This document shows positions 5,931 to 9,312 of a stretch of 9,312 bases of DNA, piece after piece. Source of the stretch: Oscillospiraceae bacterium. GTDB taxonomy: Bacteria; Bacillota; Clostridia; Oscillospirales; CAG-272. The stretch lies in NCBI GenBank assembly GCA_009779295.1, contig WREN01000074.1, positions 1-9,312 on the forward strand, given 5' to 3'. Numbering within the stretch: position 1 is the stretch's first letter; each line of letters begins with the position of its first letter. Both the position numbers and the translations under genes were made by a program. The notes beneath the pieces are model-generated. The model was not told the origin of the DNA. It did not search any database and saw only the letters and a list, made by a program, of their open reading frames with translations.

Positions 5931-7067
5931 ATGAAAATTGAAAACGTTAAAATTTTCACAATGGATGAAGAAGTTAAAATCATCGATTGCGGTTATGTTT
6001 GTTTCGAAAACAATCGAATAACCGAAATCGGTAAATGTAATGGCGATGGAAGTAACGGCTGGTTATTTCCGGGGTTTATCGACGCGCACACGCATTTGGG
6101 ATTGATTGAGGATTCGCTTTCGTTCGAGGGCGACGACATCAACGAAACCGGCGACCCTTTTGTGCCGCATTTGAGGAGCATAGACGCGATCAATCCCCTC
6201 GACCGTACATTTGAGGAGGCACGGCAAAACGGCGTCACGTGCGTTGCCGCAGGGCCGGGCAGCGCGAATCCTATCGGCGGGCAGATATGCGTATTGAAAA
6301 CCGCAGGCAGACGAATTGATGATATGGTTATCAAAGAACCCGCCGCGTTGAAATTCGCGTTCGGCGAGAATCCAAAAATGGTTTATCACGGCAAAAATCA
6401 AATGCCGGAAACCCGCATGACAACAGCGGCGATAATCAGGGAGAATCTATTCAAAGCGGTAAAATATAATACCGCGATGGATAAAGCGAACGAACCGATC
6501 GAAGACGCGCCGGACGAACCGGATTTTGATATTAAGTTGGAATCGCTGCGGCGTGTAATCAAAGGTGACATTCCCGCGCATTTTCACGCGCACCGCGCCG
6601 ATGATATTTTTACGGCTATACGGATCGCGAAAGAGTTTAATTTGAAATATGTTTTGATACATTGTACGGAAGGGCATTTGATAGCTGACGAACTCGCGAA
6701 AGAAAACGTCTGCGCCGTGATTGGTCCGAACATATGCGACCGCTCGAAACCGGAATTGAAATCGCTGACGTTTGAGAATCCGAAAATTCTCGACGAAAAT
6801 AATATTAAAATTTGCATAACGACAGATCATCCGGTTATTCCCGTGAATTATCTGACGCTTTGCGCGGCGCTGGCGGTCAAGTCTGGCATGGATATGTACA
6901 ATGCGTTCAAAGCGATAACGATCAACCCTGCTGAGATTCTCGGCGTTGATGATAGAATTGGCTCGATAAAAATCGGTAAAGACGCGGATTTGGTTTTGTT
7001 TGACGGCAATCCGCTTGATATTATGACGAAAGTTAAAAAGGTTTGGATCAATGGCACGGAGTGTTAG
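5931..7067 (+). CDS. Zinc-dependent amidohydrolase, imidazolonepropionase-like, substrate unknown
   Basis: This 378-residue amidohydrolase-superfamily enzyme is probably cytosolic. The metal-binding set is complete: DAHTH (H53, H55), AHFHAH (H217, H219, H221), IHCTEGH (H244, H249) and TTDHP (D299). The C-terminal GKDADLVLFDGNPLD segment (349-363) returns to the beta-sandwich domain. The long middle insert (about 140-210) and FHAHRADD resemble proteins loosely annotated as imidazolonepropionase-like amidohydrolases. No other histidine-degradation gene is nearby, so HutI activity is not supported. ATG 5931 is chosen because GAAAGGA (5918-5924) lies 6 nt upstream and MKIENVKIF is the normal first beta strand. 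ATG 5907 would begin beside the repeat hairpin. The end overlaps the next gene by 17 nt, suggesting coupled translation. Confidence 0.88.
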   Translation: MKIENVKIFTMDEEVKIIDCGYVCFENNRITEIGKCNGDGSNGWLFPGFIDAHTHLGLIEDSLSFEGDDINETGDPFVPHLRSIDAINPLDRTFEEARQNGVTCVAAGPGSANPIGGQICVLKTAGRRIDDMVIKEPAALKFAFGENPKMVYHGKNQMPETRMTTAAIIRENLFKAVKYNTAMDKANEPIEDAPDEPDFDIKLESLRRVIKGDIPAHFHAHRADDIFTAIRIAKEFNLKYVLIHCTEGHLIADELAKENVCAVIGPNICDRSKPELKSLTFENPKILDENNIKICITTDHPVIPVNYLTLCAALAVKSGMDMYNAFKAITINPAEILGVDDRIGSIKIGKDADLVLFDGNPLDIMTKVKKVWINGTEC

Positions 7068-8202
7068 AAAACGAGGAATAATTAACTACGGCTTGTTAAT
7101 ATTAACAAGTCTATTGTTAATATTGTGCGTGGTTTTAATAATAATGTTTGTCAATCAAAACGCGAAAGAAACGTTTTCGAATCAATCCGAATACGAATCG
7201 GAAATCAATAATTTAAAACAAGAATTAAAACAACTAAATGAAGAATACGAAAAATTAAAAAACCGCAACAACGATACTGCGGAACTCGCGGCGATGCGTG
7301 AGGTGATTGCTGAAAAAGAAAATGAAATCATGCGGCTGCAAGCGGAGATTAATAAAATTGAAGGCATAGAATATTTCGATATAAACGCGCAAATGGAAAT
7401 TATGAGGCAAATTTACGAATTTTTGCATAATCCGCCGCTTATCAATGAAGGAGAAGTTCCGAAAATTGCATTGTATTATGAAGATATTTACAACGGATAT
7501 AAATTTACATACAACGCGGATACGGAATTCGACTCGGCGAGTTTGATTAAATTGCCGTTCACGCTGTCGATTTTCAAAAACGCGTCCATTGAATATATTA
7601 ATACTTTAGGAGTCGAAGAACCGGAATTGAAATACGATTTCGCGAAAATATTCAAATACAGCGAAGAGTTTCATCAAAAGGGATCGGGGAAGATTATCGA
7701 CCAACCCGAAGGTACGGAATATACATATCTTGAATTGTTCCAGTATTTGTTGAAGTACAGCGATAACGTCGCGTATTCGATATTGCGGCAGGAGTACAAT
7801 ATTTGGGATATGCGGAGCTACGTAAATTCCGCGAAACTCACGTCAATGGATAAAACGATGTCGAACATGTCCGCTGCCGACGGCGGGCAAATCTTGAAAG
7901 ACGTTTACGAATTTACAAACTCAAGTGCGGTTTATGCCGAAATAATGCTGAACAGTATGATAAATTCCTCGCACACCGTGATGATAGCAAACGGCGTTTA
8001 CCCCGATAAAACCGCGCACAAGTACGGTTGGGATACCGGCGCGTATCATGACATGGGAATCGTTTACAACGAAAATCCTTACGTGATTGTTTTTCTATCG
8101 AATCTCGACAGGGGCGGAACGGTGATCAATGAGTATGTGCAGTCGATTGTTAAGTTGATTGCGAAATTGCATGAGAATTTTTATAAGGTGGGTGTGCAAT
8201 AA
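7051..8202 (+). CDS. Membrane-anchored serine hydrolase of class A beta-lactamase fold
   Basis: The product has 383 residues: a basic N-terminus, one membrane segment (about 12-34) with no obvious cleavage site, a glutamate/lysine-rich coiled coil (45-103), then an extracellular serine-hydrolase domain (about 115-375). Catalytic motifs are SLIK (S164, K167, SxxK), SDN (S237-N239) and HKYGW (K324-G326) where KTG is usual, followed by YHDMGIVY (332-339). The fold is that of class A beta-lactamases and related wall enzymes. I see no omega-loop ExxLN glutamate between SDN and KYG, so true beta-lactamase activity is doubtful. Peptidoglycan processing or an altered function is more likely. The ATG at 7051 lies inside the amidohydrolase gene, with AAAAAGG (7035-7041) 9 nt upstream. 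The coiled coil could position the domain in the wall or mediate oligomerisation (inference). Confidence 0.85.
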   Translation: MARSVRKRGIINYGLLILTSLLLILCVVLIIMFVNQNAKETFSNQSEYESEINNLKQELKQLNEEYEKLKNRNNDTAELAAMREVIAEKENEIMRLQAEINKIEGIEYFDINAQMEIMRQIYEFLHNPPLINEGEVPKIALYYEDIYNGYKFTYNADTEFDSASLIKLPFTLSIFKNASIEYINTLGVEEPELKYDFAKIFKYSEEFHQKGSGKIIDQPEGTEYTYLELFQYLLKYSDNVAYSILRQEYNIWDMRSYVNSAKLTSMDKTMSNMSAADGGQILKDVYEFTNSSAVYAEIMLNSMINSSHTVMIANGVYPDKTAHKYGWDTGAYHDMGIVYNENPYVIVFLSNLDRGGTVINEYVQSIVKLIAKLHENFYKVGVQ

Positions 8203-8702
8203 TGAATTTTAAAATTCACGGATTATTAATTGAAGACGCTTATGAACGAGCTGTATGTCATGTTTCTTCGTGGCGTTCGGCGTATAAAGGTATTGTTCCC
8301 GATGATGTATTGGATAATTTATCAGTAGATGAATTGACGGAAAAATTTAAAAAAGAATTAGAAACAAAATTTTACTCATATTATTGCGCAGTTTATAATG
8401 GTAAAATAATAGGACATTTTTGTTTCGGCAAAAGCCTCGATGAAGATAAACCAAATGCTGGTGAAGTACGTGGTATTTATTTAATAGAAGAATTTTGGGA
8501 TAAAGGTTATGGCAAAGCAATGATGAATTTTGCTGTCAATTCATTAAAAGAAAAAGGATATAAAGAAATAATTGTTTGGGTTCTTGAAGAAAACCACAGA
8601 GCAAGACGATTTTATGAAAAATGCGGGTTTGTTTTTGACGGAAAGAAACAAGATATTATTATAGGTAAGCCCATCCCAGAAATTAGATATTCGCTTAACT
8701 AA
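8202..8702 (+). CDS. GNAT-family N-acetyltransferase
   Basis: This 166-residue cytosolic enzyme transfers an acetyl group from acetyl-CoA to an amine. The substrate cannot be told. GNAT marks are the VRGIYLIEEFWDKGYGKAMM region (89-108), with the pyrophosphate-binding DKGYGKA loop (100-106), and the closing NHRARRFYEKCGF (131-143). WRSAYKGIVPD (24-34) is typical of a common Firmicutes subgroup. The start forms a TAATG junction with the previous stop, sharing one base, and AAGGTGGG (8185-8192) lies upstream, so translation is probably coupled. It is clearly more AT-rich than the other genes (about 18% GC at 8341-8400 and 32% at 8461-8520 by hand count, against about 60% at 6541-6600). This may indicate a later acquisition, although the tight junction argues it is settled in the unit. 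Confidence 0.92.
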   Translation: MNFKIHGLLIEDAYERAVCHVSSWRSAYKGIVPDDVLDNLSVDELTEKFKKELETKFYSYYCAVYNGKIIGHFCFGKSLDEDKPNAGEVRGIYLIEEFWDKGYGKAMMNFAVNSLKEKGYKEIIVWVLEENHRARRFYEKCGFVFDGKKQDIIIGKPIPEIRYSLN

Positions 8703-8704
8703 GA

Positions 8705-8726
8705 GATGCACTACAGCATCCCTTTT
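8705..8726 (+). terminator. Weak intrinsic terminator candidate after the acetyltransferase
   Basis: GATGC (8705-8709) pairs with GCATC (8716-8720) over a 6-nt ACTACA loop, and TTTT (8723-8726) follows after CC. The stem is only 5 bp (a G8703-C8722 pair past one mismatch may add to it). Its position directly after the stop codon and before a new promoter region supports the call. Confidence 0.5.
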
Positions 8727-8775
8727 AATAAAAACTAAAAAAACTTTACTAACCGAATATGCCTTTTTTCTACTA

Positions 8776-8781
8776 TATAAT
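8776..8781 (+). promoter_or_regulatory. Candidate -10 box for the sigma-factor gene
   Basis: A perfect TATAAT lies 35 nt before the TTG start. At 16-18 bp spacing there is no recognisable TTGACA-type -35 (the bases there are ACCGAATA). An activator or alternative sigma could be used, or the match is chance in AT-rich DNA. Confidence 0.35.
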
Positions 8782-8816
8782 TGAAAGCAAAAATTATTAC
8801 GGTAGGAGGCGAGATT

Positions 8817-9227
8817 TTGAATAAAGAAACGTCTGACAAGTTAATAACAGACGCGGCAAAAACGTTGTTCTCTTATTGCCGCGCCCGTACCAATTCAAAA
8901 GAAGAAGCGGAGGATTTATCGCAGGAGATTCTGCTCGAACTTTTGAAAACGCGTGAAAATTTGCGCGACGACAAAGCGTTTTACGGTTTTATGTGGGCGG
9001 TTGCCGGCAATGTCTACAAATACTGGTGTAAAAAACGTAAAAAGATTATTGAATGCGAGCTTGATGAAAACATTACTGATGACAACGTTCCGTTAGATGA
9101 ATTGCTTGAAAAAGAATCGGATTTAAAATTGTTATACCGCGAACTTGGTTTATTAGCATCACAGTACAGACAAGTTGTAATCCTATACTATTTCAATAGA
9201 CCACTTGCGAAATCAAAAAACATGTGA
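8817..9227 (+). CDS. Sigma-70-family RNA polymerase sigma factor, 3' end lost to an insertion
   Basis: The frame encodes 136 residues of a small two-domain sigma factor. Region 2 spans about residues 12-77: AEDLSQEILLELLK (31-44) is the core-binding region 2.2, and FYGFMWAVAGNVYKYWCKKRKK (55-76) covers -10 recognition. An acidic linker (81-105) leads into the start of region 4 (LLASQYRQVVILYYFN, 112-127). The protein then departs into PLAKSKNM and stops, so the region 4 helix-turn-helix that would bind the -35 box is missing and the product is unlikely to function normally. The TTG at 8817 is chosen because TAGGAGG (8803-8809) sits 7 nt before it. A longer frame from TTG 8781 would run through that SD. 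The last roughly 9 codons appear to belong to the insertion sequence. No anti-sigma gene is visible. Confidence 0.82.
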   Translation: MNKETSDKLITDAAKTLFSYCRARTNSKEEAEDLSQEILLELLKTRENLRDDKAFYGFMWAVAGNVYKYWCKKRKKIIECELDENITDDNVPLDELLEKESDLKLLYRELGLLASQYRQVVILYYFNRPLAKSKNM

Positions 9228-9233
9228 TAAAAT
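9205..9233 (+). promoter_or_regulatory. Transposase promoter in the IS end
   Basis: TTGCGA (9205-9210) and TAAAAT (9228-9233) are exactly 17 bp apart, with TG at 9225-9226 giving an extended -10. The predicted RNA start, about 7 nt after the -10, falls at or next to the ATG at 9240, so the message would be nearly leaderless. There is no SD before the ATG. Confidence 0.6.
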
Positions 9234-9239
9234 GTGGAT

Positions 9240-9312
9240 ATGAAATATAAAAACAAGGAAAAGTACAGCGACGCGAAATTCCGTCGCATAGTAGGAATGA
9301 GAAGAGCGACAT
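9240..9312 (+). CDS. IS5-like transposase, N-terminal fragment (3' end outside window)
   Basis: Only 24 codons are present. MKYKNKEKYSDAKFRRIVGM has the shape of the N-terminal start of IS5-family DDE transposases, where a short basic segment is followed by '(E/K)FRRLTGV.RETF'. The ATG at 9240 is chosen from that similarity. An in-frame GTG at 9234 is possible and a TAA at 9228 closes the frame further upstream. The catalytic DDE core lies outside the window. The break of the sigma gene directly upstream supports the identification, but a 24-residue match alone is modest evidence. Confidence 0.6.
   Translation, partial: MKYKNKEKYSDAKFRRIVGMRRAT

Larger units (their letters stand above)
9199..9312 (+). 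mobile_element. Left end of an insertion sequence, probably IS5-like (incomplete)
   Basis: Homology to sigma factors ends at about 9198 and a transposase-like gene begins 40 nt later, running off the window. The exact tip is uncertain, near GACCACTTGCGAAA (9199-9212), which would contain the terminal inverted repeat. The other end, the inverted repeat partner and the target duplication lie outside, so the boundary and family are inferred. Confidence 0.6.

Noticed and set aside
5931..7067. Calling the amidohydrolase HutI (imidazolonepropionase)
   Set aside because: The similarity is only at superfamily level and no histidine-degradation genes surround it.
7051..8202. Calling the serine hydrolase an antibiotic-resistance beta-lactamase
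   Set aside because: The general-base glutamate is not visible, KTG is KYG, and the protein is anchored behind a coiled coil. Resistance is not supported.
8781..8816. Sigma-factor start at TTG 8781
   Set aside because: The first 12 codons would run through the perfect TAGGAGG at 8803-8809, which clearly serves TTG 8817. TTG 8781 has no SD and overlaps the TATAAT.

Overview
The window looks like a chromosomal segment of a monoderm, Firmicutes-type bacterium, most likely of the class Clostridia. The evidence is the gene order yabM - mazG - hup - rqcP - divIC - yabR, which is the B. subtilis yabM-yabN-yabO-yabP-yabQ-divIC-yabR neighbourhood with an HU gene inserted, as is common in Clostridia. 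Strong AGGAGG-type ribosome binding sites and GTG/TTG starts also fit. The standard code applies (UGA is a stop). All genes are on the plus strand. No tRNA, rRNA or CRISPR array was seen.

Region 1 (1-2650): the 3' part of an MtaD/TrzA-type amidohydrolase (probable S-adenosylhomocysteine/5'-methylthioadenosine deaminase), whose first metal-binding HxH lies before the window. Its end overlaps the start of a multi-spanning MOP-superfamily lipid flippase (YabM/SpoVB type).

Region 2 (2651-4851): a housekeeping cluster. It holds MazG (nucleotide pyrophosphohydrolase, second domain shortened), HU with its own strong promoter, RqcP (S4 domain, ribosome quality control), DivIC (division) and YabR (S1 domain). 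The sporulation genes yabP and yabQ, expected between rqcP and divIC, are absent. In their place are 138 bases that stay open in the frame of both neighbours.

Region 3 (4848-8726): a second transcription unit starting from a near-consensus promoter: thioredoxin reductase, a zinc amidohydrolase of unknown substrate, a membrane-anchored coiled-coil serine hydrolase of the class A beta-lactamase fold, and a GNAT acetyltransferase. The last three are coupled by overlaps (17 nt and 1 nt). Palindromes of dispersed-repeat type lie on both sides of trxB. A weak terminator candidate follows the acetyltransferase.

Region 4 (8776-9312): a sigma-70-family gene that starts at TTG after a perfect AGGAGG and is cut off just inside region 4. 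At the break there is a good promoter and the first codons of an IS5-like transposase running off the window, so an insertion sequence has most likely destroyed the sigma gene.

I found no clear new multi-gene system. The points most worth checking are the IS-broken sigma gene with its apparently leaderless transposase promoter, the yabP/yabQ replacement, the repeat elements around trxB, and two symmetrical promoter sites (hup and trxB).
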